Assembly (NCBI GenBank): GCA_035460985.1 | Contig: DATHWC010000283.1 | Span: forward strand, 1-11,239 | From: Lunatibacter sp035460985 | Lineage (GTDB): Bacteria; Bacteroidota; Bacteroidia; Cytophagales; Cyclobacteriaceae | Reading direction: 5' to 3' | DNA: 11,239 nt | In this document: piece after piece, positions 1-7,052 of the stretch | Layout of the letters: each line of letters begins with the position of its first letter | How positions within the stretch are numbered: position 1 is the stretch's first letter | Made by a program: the position numbers and the translations under genes | The notes under the pieces: model-generated | The model's database searches: none | What the model was told of the DNA's origin: nothing | The model's input: the letters and a program-made list of their open reading frames with translations, nothing else

Positions 1-196
1 CACGCAACGGACGCAACGATGACGCAGCGGCCGCAAGGGTTCATTTTAATCCTAAAGAGATGGAATGCTGAACTTGTCTCAATTTTTCGGGATTTGACGG
101 ATTTATACGGATTGTTTTTTTTGACGTCGACCTCTTATATCAACAAAAAAATCCGCTTTATCCGTATTATCTGTGTCATCCGTGTTCCTTTCTTTT
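1..196. repeat. Hairpin-forming tandem repeat, unit 1 (196 bp)
   Basis: This unit begins with CACGCAACGG at position 1 and is followed directly by a near-identical copy at 197. It has three parts. The first is a run of CGCAA/CGCAG modules at 2-37. The second is a left arm of ACGGATT-type modules at 90-116. The third is a right arm of ATCCGT-type modules at 151-186. Bases 108-124 are nearly complementary to 140-155, which leaves a loop containing GACGTCGAC (123-131). Outer module arms extend the pairing, giving a folded structure of roughly 95 nt. It lies downstream of the minus-strand oxidoreductase stop, so it could also act as a 3' end structure, which is an inference. The window starts inside or exactly at this unit, so more copies may lie to the left. 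Confidence 0.85.
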
Positions 197-401
197 CACG
201 CAACGGACGCAACGATGACGCAGCGACCGCAAGGGTTCATTTTAATCCTAAAGAGATGGAACGCTGAACTTGTCCCGGTTTTTCGGGATTTGACGGATTG
301 AACGGATTTATACGGATTGTCTTTTTTGACGTCGACCTTTTAAATCAACAAAAAAATACGCTTTATCCGTATCATCCGAGTCATCCGTGTTCCTTCTATT
401 T
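197..401. repeat. Hairpin-forming tandem repeat, unit 2 (205 bp)
   Basis: This is the second copy of the unit at 1-196, with scattered substitutions. It is 9 bp longer because one extra ACGGATTGA-type module sits in the left arm near 293-303, so the length difference is exactly one module. The inner stem is 313-329 against 345-360, and GACGTCGAC in the loop (328-336) is unchanged. The first ~70 bases (CGCAA modules plus the ATTTTAATCC stretch) are almost identical to unit 1, which points to recent duplication. No coding potential is credible because the 196-bp offset shifts the frame between copies. Confidence 0.85.
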
Positions 402-569
402 CACGCAACCTACGCAAAGATGCTTAGGCCGCTAAGGTTTTATAAAAATCTTCGTGTCCTCCGTGTATGTTTGTGGTTCCTGTTTTTTTAACCTCAAAGT
501 AATCCCAAAGGCCGCAAAGAAATAAAAAACTTCGTGTTCTTCGTGTACCTCCGTGGTTCATTTTTTTTC
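402..569. repeat. Two shorter related repeat units
   Basis: These are two imperfect units of about 88 bp (402-489) and 80 bp (490-569). Each has a left part with CGCAA/CCGC..AAGG modules (405-436; 494-519), an A/T-rich spacer, then CTTCGTGT..TCCGTG modules (449-479; 530-559) and a T-run (482-488; 561-568). The left part is related to the start of the 196/205-bp units, while the CTTCGTG part is a different module family. I do not find strong complementarity between their two halves. Similar CTTCGTGTTCTTCGTG-type intergenic sequences occur in many environmental bacterial genomes, from general knowledge, with no established function. Positions 570-612, up to the neighbouring stop codon, show nothing recognisable. 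Confidence 0.7.
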
Positions 570-612
570 AGGTAAAGGTCGCCTATGCGTTAGGATTATG
601 GGTGGTTAAAGC

Positions 613-1941
613 TTAAATCTTTGGGAATTCCCAGCCATTATGGTATTCGGGAGTGATAAGGTTATTTGCTATGCTGTTGTCGGTAAATTGCTGTTTGGAG
701 TCATTCCAAGAAAGCATCCCCGCATCTGATCGGGCTGCGATATTGCCCATGTGAGCATATAGGGCGACATTTCTGCCCATATGTATGGGGCAGTGGGTTT
801 CTTTGCGGGTGCGGATGCAGTCCAGAAAATCCCGTACATGGTGCTCCATTTCGGACATGCCCGAATTTTTCTTAAAACCATCGGCCTCCGCCCTTGCCGC
901 TTCATTATCTTCCTTTTTCTCAAGATACACTGTCCACTCCTCCCGATTTGCAACAAGCGTCGACCTGTCACCGATAAATTCCACACCATAAGGCTTGTGA
1001 TAAGGACCTTGTTCTATCCCGCCGGCATGCTGCCAGTTGATCACATACCCGTCCATGGGATAGGTTACCGCCATGGTATCAAAGGTTTCCCGGCTGTAAT
1101 TTAGGTTGCTTAAATTTTGGCCGTAGGCTAAAATGGTTTTTGGGGCGGTTTTTACATCCTTTGCCCATAGGGCCATATCTATAAGGTGTACGCCCCAGTC
1201 TGTCATCAATCCTCCCCCATAATCCCAAAAGTGTCGCCAGCTTCCGTGAAAGCGGGTTGGGTTGAAGGTCCTATGTTTGGCTGGGCCTTGCCAGAGGTCA
1301 AAGTCAACCCCGGAAGGAACTGGCTCGTCGGGTTTTTTGGGGGAACCGGCACCATAGTTAAAATTTGCCCATACATTTACTTTGCGGAGTTCTCCAAGTT
1401 TTCCGGATTTGATATAGTCCATCGCCCCGTTCCAAACGTCGCCGCTCCGCTGTTGCTGGCCAACTTGAATTACCCGTTGGTGCTTTTCGGCAGCTGCTAC
1501 CATCACGTTGCACTCCGCAATGGAATTGGCTAATGGCTTTTCCACATACACATCCTTTCCGGCTTGGCAGGCATATACGGTATGCAGGCAATGCCAGTGA
1601 TCGGGACTTCCTACGATGACCGCGTCAATCTCAGGATCCTCCAGCATTTTTCGAAAATCACCATAGATCGCTGGTTTCTGACTGAAATGTTCGGTTACTT
1701 CTGCCTGTCTCCTATCCAATACCCGAGAGTCTACGTCACAGAGTGCAACGCAGTTTATCTGTCCGGTGCGAAGAAATTCCCGCATAACGTTAAACCCCTT
1801 ATTATTGCAACCAATCACTGCGAAATTAATCCTGTCATTTGCCGAAGTTGCAGACTTGGAGAAGCCTATCCCCGGAAGTAAACTCATACCTGAGGCGGTG
1901 TAAACAGCTGTCGACAAAAATTTTCTTCTTCCTCCTTTCAT
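613..1941 (-). CDS. Tat-exported Gfo/Idh/MocA family oxidoreductase
   Basis: The product is a predicted NAD(P)-dependent oxidoreductase of 442 residues acting on a sugar, sugar acid or related polyol. The substrate cannot be told from sequence. The N-terminus has a twin-arginine signal (RRKFL at 5-9, then a weakly hydrophobic stretch to ~30), so the protein probably folds with cofactor and is exported to the periplasm. The Rossmann part starts at ~37 (INFAVIGCNNKG, 38-49), with an atypical nucleotide-binding loop. The family's EKP motif is at 134-136 within VYVEKPLANS, preceded by DHWHCLHTVYAC (114-125). The C-terminal substrate domain includes GGLMTDWGVHLID (243-255), whose His252 is a likely catalytic-site residue, and the GPYHKPYGVEFIGD stretch (312-325). 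The length is normal for secreted members. The start is the only ATG giving the Tat signal and lies 7 bp after the PhzF-like stop, so the two are probably one operon. There is no Shine-Dalgarno. Confidence 0.93.
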   Translation of the reverse strand: MKGGRRKFLSTAVYTASGMSLLPGIGFSKSATSANDRINFAVIGCNNKGFNVMREFLRTGQINCVALCDVDSRVLDRRQAEVTEHFSQKPAIYGDFRKMLEDPEIDAVIVGSPDHWHCLHTVYACQAGKDVYVEKPLANSIAECNVMVAAAEKHQRVIQVGQQQRSGDVWNGAMDYIKSGKLGELRKVNVWANFNYGAGSPKKPDEPVPSGVDFDLWQGPAKHRTFNPTRFHGSWRHFWDYGGGLMTDWGVHLIDMALWAKDVKTAPKTILAYGQNLSNLNYSRETFDTMAVTYPMDGYVINWQHAGGIEQGPYHKPYGVEFIGDRSTLVANREEWTVYLEKKEDNEAARAEADGFKKNSGMSEMEHHVRDFLDCIRTRKETHCPIHMGRNVALYAHMGNIAARSDAGMLSWNDSKQQFTDNSIANNLITPEYHNGWEFPKI

Positions 1942-1948
1942 AGCTGGA

Positions 1949-2746
1949 TTAGAGATCTATGGTAAAAAAACCCTCAAACATTTTCACCGCATCACCACGC
2001 AACATCACACGGTTACCTTGCAATTCCACTTCAAGAATTCCTCCCCGTTTGCTTGCCTGATAGGCTTTTATGGAGGTACTATGATTTTTCTTATACCAAT
2101 AATCTATCAGGGCACAATGCGCAAAGCCGGTAACGGGATCTTCTTGAATGCCTATATTTGGAGCAAAATACCTGGAAATAATGTCATAAGTATCGTCTCC
2201 TTTGGAGGTAATTATGATTCCTTCCTCGCTGTGAAGTGCGAGTTCACTCCACACAGGAAGTACATATTCCACAGCTTTGGGGTTCTCAAGTTCCAATATC
2301 CAGTTTCGAGCCAACTTTGCTGCCCCTACGACCTTTTGACCAAAAAAATATTCCGTAAAATAAGGATGTTCGGCTTCTTCGGTAGGGATAACAGGAAAGT
2401 CAAGCTGCACCATCCCGTTTACAAAAGTCGCAATTAGAATTCCGCTTTTGGTGTGAAAAAGGATCTCCGCATCTTTATTCGCCAAATCTTCCGTAAACAG
2501 TAAAAATGCGGAAGCCAAAGTAGCATGGCCGCATAGGTTGACTTCTTTGGTGGGTGTAAACCAGCGCAGGTTGTATTCCTGATCCCCAATTGTTTCCAAA
2601 AATGCAGTTTCACTGAGGTTCACTTCGGCGGCGATCATCTGCATGGCCTTGTCGGAGATCGACCAAGGAAGCAGGCAGATCCCTGCGGGATTTCCTGAAA
2701 AAGGTATATCGGTAAAGGCATCAACGGTAACAAGAGGGAGTTCCAT
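1949..2746 (-). CDS. PhzF family isomerase/epimerase-like protein
   Basis: This 265-residue cytosolic protein belongs to the PhzF/diaminopimelate-epimerase fold family. Family hallmarks are VDAFTDIPFSGNPAGICLL (8-26), NLSETAFL (43-50) with the expected catalytic Glu46, and RWFTPTKEVNLCGHATLA (61-78). The second half carries EDPVTGFAHCAL (202-213) and ASKRGGIL (231-238). Phe208 stands where many relatives have Ser (GSAH), a small deviation in the binding loop. Length and motif order indicate a full, intact protein. PhzF itself isomerises a phenazine precursor, but most bacterial relatives have unknown substrates. No other phenazine gene is nearby, so a phenazine role is not supported. It is the first gene of a pair with the downstream oxidoreductase (7-bp gap). 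The 136-bp upstream region has no TAnnTTTG box that I can find but carries a leader element shared with the M16 gene. Confidence 0.92.
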   Translation of the reverse strand: MELPLVTVDAFTDIPFSGNPAGICLLPWSISDKAMQMIAAEVNLSETAFLETIGDQEYNLRWFTPTKEVNLCGHATLASAFLLFTEDLANKDAEILFHTKSGILIATFVNGMVQLDFPVIPTEEAEHPYFTEYFFGQKVVGAAKLARNWILELENPKAVEYVLPVWSELALHSEEGIIITSKGDDTYDIISRYFAPNIGIQEDPVTGFAHCALIDYWYKKNHSTSIKAYQASKRGGILEVELQGNRVMLRGDAVKMFEGFFTIDL

Positions 2747-2763
2747 GGAAATTGTGTTTATTT

Positions 2764-2801
2764 GGAGTTTAGATTTCTAATATCCTAATTTCTTGTGGTA
2801 A
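2764..2801 (-). promoter_or_regulatory. Leader element shared with the M16 operon (copy A)
   Basis: In plus-strand orientation this stretch reads AGTTTAGATTTCTAA (2766-2780), then AATT (2787-2790) and TGGTAA (2796-2801). The same modules in the same order lie at 6899-6933, in front of the other minus-strand operon. TTAGA/TCTAA forms a perfect 5-bp inverted repeat around two bases. The element starts about 20 bp upstream of the PhzF-like start codon, so it lies in the 5' leader or core promoter. It could be an operator, a leader RNA element or an undefined promoter type, and sequence alone does not decide. Confidence 0.4.
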
Positions 2802-2882
2802 TTCCTAAGGGGAAAGAATATGGGAAGTAAATTGATATGGTAATTTAGAAAGTCTAACTGATTAGTGAATCCTTGAATTTTT

Positions 2883-4031
2883 TTACCACAACTCATCCAC
2901 CTTAATCAGAACCAAGCTGATCATTTCATAGGGGTTTTGGTCTCCTTTTTCATAGAGACAGAGAATATCCCCACTAGTCAATACAGCCAAGGCGGAATAG
3001 GCGGACGGACCTGAATGTAGGACTTTAGAAATGGGCCAGGTATGGCCATCGTCCTTACTAAGGCGCAAGGTCATATTCTCCCTTTTAGTACTGGCGGGGT
3101 TGGAAAATAACATCCAATCTCCCTTATAACGTACCAATGCGGCCTGACAAACCGGTTCGATCAACTCAACAGCCTCCATAGGATCAGACCAGGAGATTCC
3201 TCCATCATCGCTGAGGGAAAGCGCCCGTCTGTTTTTTCCAAAATATGAACGCATGTTCATCAGCAGTGTACCCTTCCTATCTGCCCGTTCAATGACCTGG
3301 CATTCGTTCATTTTTGGCCGAATTGTTCCACCCAAGGCCCAAGTTTTACCATGGTCGTCGCTAAAAATCACGTGTGCCCCATATTCAAAATTTCCGCCTG
3401 ACACGTTACCAACCTCACTATCGTAACTGTGGTCGGAGGGTATAACCAGCCTCCCCTTATGAGGCCCATGCTTAATCTGAATCCCCATTCCAGGGCCTGT
3501 TGCATACCAGCCCCAAGAAGGGTCTTTGGTTGATGCGGTGATATCTTTTGGGGTAGCCCAACTCAACCCGTCATCAGTGCTGAATGTGACAAACACCCGT
3601 CGCGTATCGGTGGCTTTTTTGGCGATAATGTCCCTTTCATGGTCATCTCCCCGGTTCCAGGTCAGTAGCAGCCAGATAGTTCCGGTAGTTTCATCCACGA
3701 CGGGCGTGGGGTTTCCACAAACATTTTCCCCATCATCCCAAATTACACTTAGCGTACTCCAAGTCTTACCCCCGTCTTCCGACCTTCTCATTACCAAATC
3801 AATGTCACCCGTGTCCGAACTGCTTTCCTTTCTTCCCTCGGCAAAGGCCAATACCGTTCCTTTGGTGCTGACAATTAGCGAGGGGATTCGGAATGTGTGG
3901 TATCCGTGGGTGTTCTTTGTAAACAATTCCAGCTCTTCCACATATGCAAGAGTATCAGAACCAAACGTGTAACAGGGGGTAATTACATCCGAAAGGAGAA
4001 CTAAAATAAGGGAATAGATGACCTTAATCAT
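2883..4031 (-). CDS. Secreted sialidase (GH33-type, BNR/Asp-box repeats)
   Basis: This is a predicted exo-alpha-sialidase of 382 residues, a six-bladed beta-propeller that releases terminal sialic acid or a related nonulosonic acid. A hydrophobic N-terminus (~1-24) indicates Sec export; Cys20 is not in a good lipobox. The RIP motif (48-50) supplies the first Arg of the triad. Asp73 is the likely acid/base, Glu243 and Arg261 lie in the expected order, Arg323 is a plausible third Arg, and Tyr345 in SAYSAL is the likely nucleophile partner of the Glu. Five Asp boxes are visible: SEDGGKTW (84-91), STDDGLSW (151-158), SDDHGKTW (224-231), SDDGGISW (274-281) and SKDDGHTW (325-332). The start ATG overlaps the M16 stop (shared ATGATTAA, 8 bp), indicating translational coupling in one operon. 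No sialic acid uptake or catabolic genes are in the window, so the real substrate is open. Confidence 0.92.
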   Translation of the reverse strand: MIKVIYSLILVLLSDVITPCYTFGSDTLAYVEELELFTKNTHGYHTFRIPSLIVSTKGTVLAFAEGRKESSSDTGDIDLVMRRSEDGGKTWSTLSVIWDDGENVCGNPTPVVDETTGTIWLLLTWNRGDDHERDIIAKKATDTRRVFVTFSTDDGLSWATPKDITASTKDPSWGWYATGPGMGIQIKHGPHKGRLVIPSDHSYDSEVGNVSGGNFEYGAHVIFSDDHGKTWALGGTIRPKMNECQVIERADRKGTLLMNMRSYFGKNRRALSLSDDGGISWSDPMEAVELIEPVCQAALVRYKGDWMLFSNPASTKRENMTLRLSKDDGHTWPISKVLHSGPSAYSALAVLTSGDILCLYEKGDQNPYEMISLVLIKVDELW

Positions 4032-6888
4032 TGGTAGAAAGGGATTTTTGTAAGGGGAATTTTTGAATTTCCAACAAGTTTTCCGGCGTCAAAAAGGTAT
4101 TGGCTACGTCCTTAACCTGTTCGGAAGTCACCTGCATCACCCGGTCCGCAGCACCCAAAACAGTCTCAAGTGGCATTCCACTTGTAATTGCAGCCGATAT
4201 CTGGGAATGCCAAAACGCGTTTCGGTTTAAATTTTCCGCGAGGGAAATCCGTTTTGTTTCCCGTACCTTCAGCAGGTCCGCTTCTTCCGGGCCCTCTTCC
4301 TGAATCTTTTTTATTTCCTTCCAGACGGCTTCGGTAAGTGATTCCACATTATCAGGACTGCAAGGAAAACTTACGGAAAAACTAAAGGATTCCTCTGGAG
4401 TTCTTGCCAAACCACCCCTGGCACCAACTCCATATACACCGCCTATTTCCTCACGAAGTGTTTCTATCAGTTTGATGGTTAAAATTTCCCCCAAATAGGA
4501 GAGCTGTTGCGATTTTTCCAGGGTGTACTCTGTAGGGCCGCTGAAATATAGTATTACCTGACTTTTTTCATCCACCCCCACTTCAATTCGCTCTGTTCTG
4601 CCCCTGGGGATGCGGATGCCCAAATCATGGAAATCATCCGTCGCCACTGGATCTCCCGAAAGACTGCCCAGGTATAATTCTATCAACGGCACCATAGTTT
4701 CCAAGTCTAAATTTCCGGTGAACAGAAATTCGAAATTGGCGGCATTCGCAAACCTGTCACTATAGATTTCCAATCCCCTTTGCACGTCAACTAGGTCCAA
4801 CTTTTCGGGATCATAGATACCCATCCCCCTAAGGTTTCCATCGTTTACGATTTCATTAAGACGTTTGTTAAACTGAAAGTCGGGATTGCTTTGGGCACTG
4901 GCAAGTTGGTTCTTTTGATTTTCAAAATACACACTAATCAAATCCTCATCCATCCTCGGTGCGGTAAAATACAGATGAATGAGTTGGAGGCTGAGTTCCA
5001 GGTCCCGCGGAGAGGTACTCCCGGAAATGTTCTCTCCATAAGTTCCGATATTCGGGGTGACGGACACATTCTTTCCAGCCAATACCTTGCGGAGATTGGA
5101 AGGGGAAAATTCCCCCACTCCCATAACATTCACGAGAACACTGGCATAACTCGCCGAGTAGTGGTCCTCATCAGGGTACAGGGAAGCACCGCCTTTACTG
5201 CTTCCAATAAAAAGGATTTCATCATTTTTATACTCGGTGGGCTTGAAATGCACCGTCATCCCGTTGGACAGGGTCACGCTTGTCACATCAACTTCCTCGT
5301 TGAAAGATTGGTCAACAACCTTCCCCGGTTCAGGCAGCTGAGAGAGCAGCACCTCTGGCAAATCGCCTTCTTCATAGGGTTCTATTTCCATATCGGCCAT
5401 CGTATCAAACAACCCCAACAATTCCGATTCGGTGGGAAGTGATTCGGCATCTTTCTCCGGAGCCGTAACAATCACTACTCGGTTGATATCCCGGATTAGT
5501 TCATTTCCCATGGAATTGACCTCTTCTAACGTTATCTCAGGCAGTAGCTGTTGGTATAATTCATACCGAATGGCTTCTCCCTCGGCGAATCCCCTGGTCA
5601 AAAAATTCGACACATATCTACCAACAATGGAGCGGGATTCCATTTTATCCATTTCTTTGAAGGACCGTTCCGAACTATTGGCCAATGAACGCTTTACACG
5701 CTCCAGTTCGCCTTCGGTAAAACCGTGTCTGAGGGCCCGTTCGTTTTCGATGATAAATGCTTTCAAGCCCACCAGAGCATTTCCGGTACCTACCGCACCG
5801 GAAGTGGTGAAAAAATCCAAACTACGGACAAAGGAGCCATATCTAGCTCCTGCATATATAAAGGGTGCTTGGGGTTTTTGCCGAATTTCATCTAAGCGCT
5901 GCGTAAGCATTCCTCCGTAAAGGGTTCGGATAATCCGGTTTTTATAATCCTTTACCGTAATAGTCGGCTGTGACTCGTGTTTGTAGTAAAGTTGCATCTG
6001 AATCCCCGGGCTCTCTTCGTCCGTAACTATCTTGATCATATTTTCTTCCTGTACGGGCACGGCATGGCTGATTCTTTCCGGAGCGTCTTCAGGGTTTTTC
6101 AATTCCGAAAAATGGGATTCAATAAGCTCCTTTACTTTTTCCGGTGCTACATCCCCCACGGCTATTATCGCCATATTATCCGGCCTATACCAGTCCCGGT
6201 AGAACCTTCGCAACTCTTCGTAGTCGGCATTTTCCACGATTTCCATCTTGCCGATGGGCATCCTTTCTGCATACTTGCTGTCTTTAAGCAATATAGGCAG
6301 GTACTGATCGCGAAGCCGCTGATCATAGCCCTGACCAGTTCGCCATTCTTCCACGATAATTCCCCGTTCAGCGTCTATGTCCTCCCCTTCCAGCAGAAGA
6401 CCACCCGCCCAGTCCTTTAATACCAAAAATCCATTGCGCAGCTTTTCCTCGTCATCCGTGGGAATGGGTAGAATATAAACCGTTTCGTCGAAACTGGTAT
6501 AGGCATTCAGGTCGCTTCCAAAGGACACACCGATGGATTGCAGGTAGCTGATCAATTCGTTTTTTTCAAAATTCTCCGATCCGTTAAAGGCCATGTGCTC
6601 CACGAAATGCGCTAAGCCTTGCTGGGAGTCGTCTTCCTGTACCGACCCCGCATTAACGGCTAAGCGAAGTTCCAGTTTATTTTCAGGTTTGGGGTTATGT
6701 TGTATATAATACCGCAGCCCGTTGTCCAATATGCCCGTTGTCACCCTTGGATCAAGCGGAACAGTGTCCTGCAAAGACCGCTGTCCCAACGTTTCCGATA
6801 TCGGCAACAGCAGCAACAGTAATAAAAGTACCAGTAAACTTTTAGATTTGACAAGTTGGAAAAAGGGTGCTTGTTTTGATGAAATCAT
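4024..6888 (-). CDS. Secreted M16 family zinc metalloprotease (PqqL/pitrilysin-like)
   Basis: This 954-residue protein is a full-length two-lobed M16 peptidase. Residues 19-35 form a very leucine-rich Sec signal, so it should act in the periplasm or be anchored facing it. The inverted zinc motif HxxEH is at 94-98 (HFVEH), with the third zinc ligand, Glu174 or a nearby Glu, in DAERGIIVEEWR (172-183). The first middle domain contains RRFYRDWYRPDNMAIIAVGD (227-246). The second M16 repeat begins at ~535 and has no HxxEH, as expected for the inactive half. LREEIGGVYGVGARGG (811-826) matches the conserved R..Y substrate-binding segment. These proteases typically cut peptides held inside the closed chamber. 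It is the first gene of an operon with the sialidase, which overlaps its end by 8 bp. The 164-bp upstream region is shared with the divergent DUF6807 gene and carries a leader element also found before the PhzF-like gene. Confidence 0.95.
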   Translation of the reverse strand: MISSKQAPFFQLVKSKSLLVLLLLLLLLPISETLGQRSLQDTVPLDPRVTTGILDNGLRYYIQHNPKPENKLELRLAVNAGSVQEDDSQQGLAHFVEHMAFNGSENFEKNELISYLQSIGVSFGSDLNAYTSFDETVYILPIPTDDEEKLRNGFLVLKDWAGGLLLEGEDIDAERGIIVEEWRTGQGYDQRLRDQYLPILLKDSKYAERMPIGKMEIVENADYEELRRFYRDWYRPDNMAIIAVGDVAPEKVKELIESHFSELKNPEDAPERISHAVPVQEENMIKIVTDEESPGIQMQLYYKHESQPTITVKDYKNRIIRTLYGGMLTQRLDEIRQKPQAPFIYAGARYGSFVRSLDFFTTSGAVGTGNALVGLKAFIIENERALRHGFTEGELERVKRSLANSSERSFKEMDKMESRSIVGRYVSNFLTRGFAEGEAIRYELYQQLLPEITLEEVNSMGNELIRDINRVVIVTAPEKDAESLPTESELLGLFDTMADMEIEPYEEGDLPEVLLSQLPEPGKVVDQSFNEEVDVTSVTLSNGMTVHFKPTEYKNDEILFIGSSKGGASLYPDEDHYSASYASVLVNVMGVGEFSPSNLRKVLAGKNVSVTPNIGTYGENISGSTSPRDLELSLQLIHLYFTAPRMDEDLISVYFENQKNQLASAQSNPDFQFNKRLNEIVNDGNLRGMGIYDPEKLDLVDVQRGLEIYSDRFANAANFEFLFTGNLDLETMVPLIELYLGSLSGDPVATDDFHDLGIRIPRGRTERIEVGVDEKSQVILYFSGPTEYTLEKSQQLSYLGEILTIKLIETLREEIGGVYGVGARGGLARTPEESFSFSVSFPCSPDNVESLTEAVWKEIKKIQEEGPEEADLLKVRETKRISLAENLNRNAFWHSQISAAITSGMPLETVLGAADRVMQVTSEQVKDVANTFLTPENLLEIQKFPLQKSLSTND

Positions 6889-6898
6889 GTGAATAGAG

Positions 6899-6933
6899 GA
6901 AGTTTAGGTTTCTAAGGTAATTGATTTTGGTAA
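6899..6933 (-). promoter_or_regulatory. Leader element shared with the PhzF operon (copy B)
   Basis: The plus-strand reading is AGTTTAGGTTTCTAA (6901-6915), then AATT (6919-6922) and TGGTAA (6928-6933). It differs from the copy at 2764-2801 by one base in the 15-mer and by 4 bp of spacing. It begins 12 bp upstream of the M16 start codon. A weaker echo (AACCTA..ACCTTTC on the minus strand, 9151-9165) lies in front of the LamG gene. The element may be an operator or leader RNA element, and its function is unknown. Confidence 0.4.
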
Positions 6934-6970
6934 AATTTTATCCATTTTCTAAACCATTTACCATTTAAAG

Positions 6971-7002
6971 TTGACAAGATCTCTAATTCCCGTGTATCTT
7001 TG
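6971..7002 (+). promoter_or_regulatory. Bacteroidota-type promoter for the DUF6807 gene
   Basis: TTG at 6971-6973 (part of TTGACA) and TATCTTTG at 6995-7002 match the Flavobacterium/Bacteroides primary sigma pattern TTG - 17 to 23 bp - TAnnTTTG, here with 21 bp between them. Transcription would begin near 7009, leaving a 5' leader of about 45 nt before the ATG at 7053. This is the clearest promoter in the window. Confidence 0.65.
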
Positions 7003-7006
7003 GTTA

Positions 7007-7024
7007 ACCTAATATCTTTTAGGT
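7007..7024 (+). promoter_or_regulatory. Inverted repeat at the predicted start site
   Basis: ACCTAATATCTTTTAGGT has perfect 6-bp arms (ACCTAA/TTAGGT) around six bases, directly after the TAnnTTTG box and covering the predicted transcription start. It could be an operator or a short 5' hairpin. A smaller repeat of the same type (ACCTAAAGGT, 11093-11102) follows the candidate promoter of the DUF6909-like gene. Confidence 0.35.
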
Positions 7025-7052
7025 ATAAACTTACAAACGCCCCCCAAAGACC

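Noticed and set aside
19..267. Plus-strand 82-codon open frame
   Set aside because: It lies wholly in the tandem repeat. The 196-bp offset changes frame between copies, so the frame is a by-product of the repeat.
1..569. Possible CRISPR array
   Set aside because: The repeats are long, abutting and internally modular, with no unique spacers of constant length and no cas genes.
1949..2746. Part of a phenazine biosynthesis cluster
   Set aside because: Only the PhzF-family gene is present. Relatives are widespread with unrelated or unknown roles.
4891..5920. Long plus-strand open frames opposite the M16 gene (183 and 162 codons)
   Set aside because: They are antisense shadows of a gene with intact family motifs. 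They have no recognisable domains and low-quality composition.
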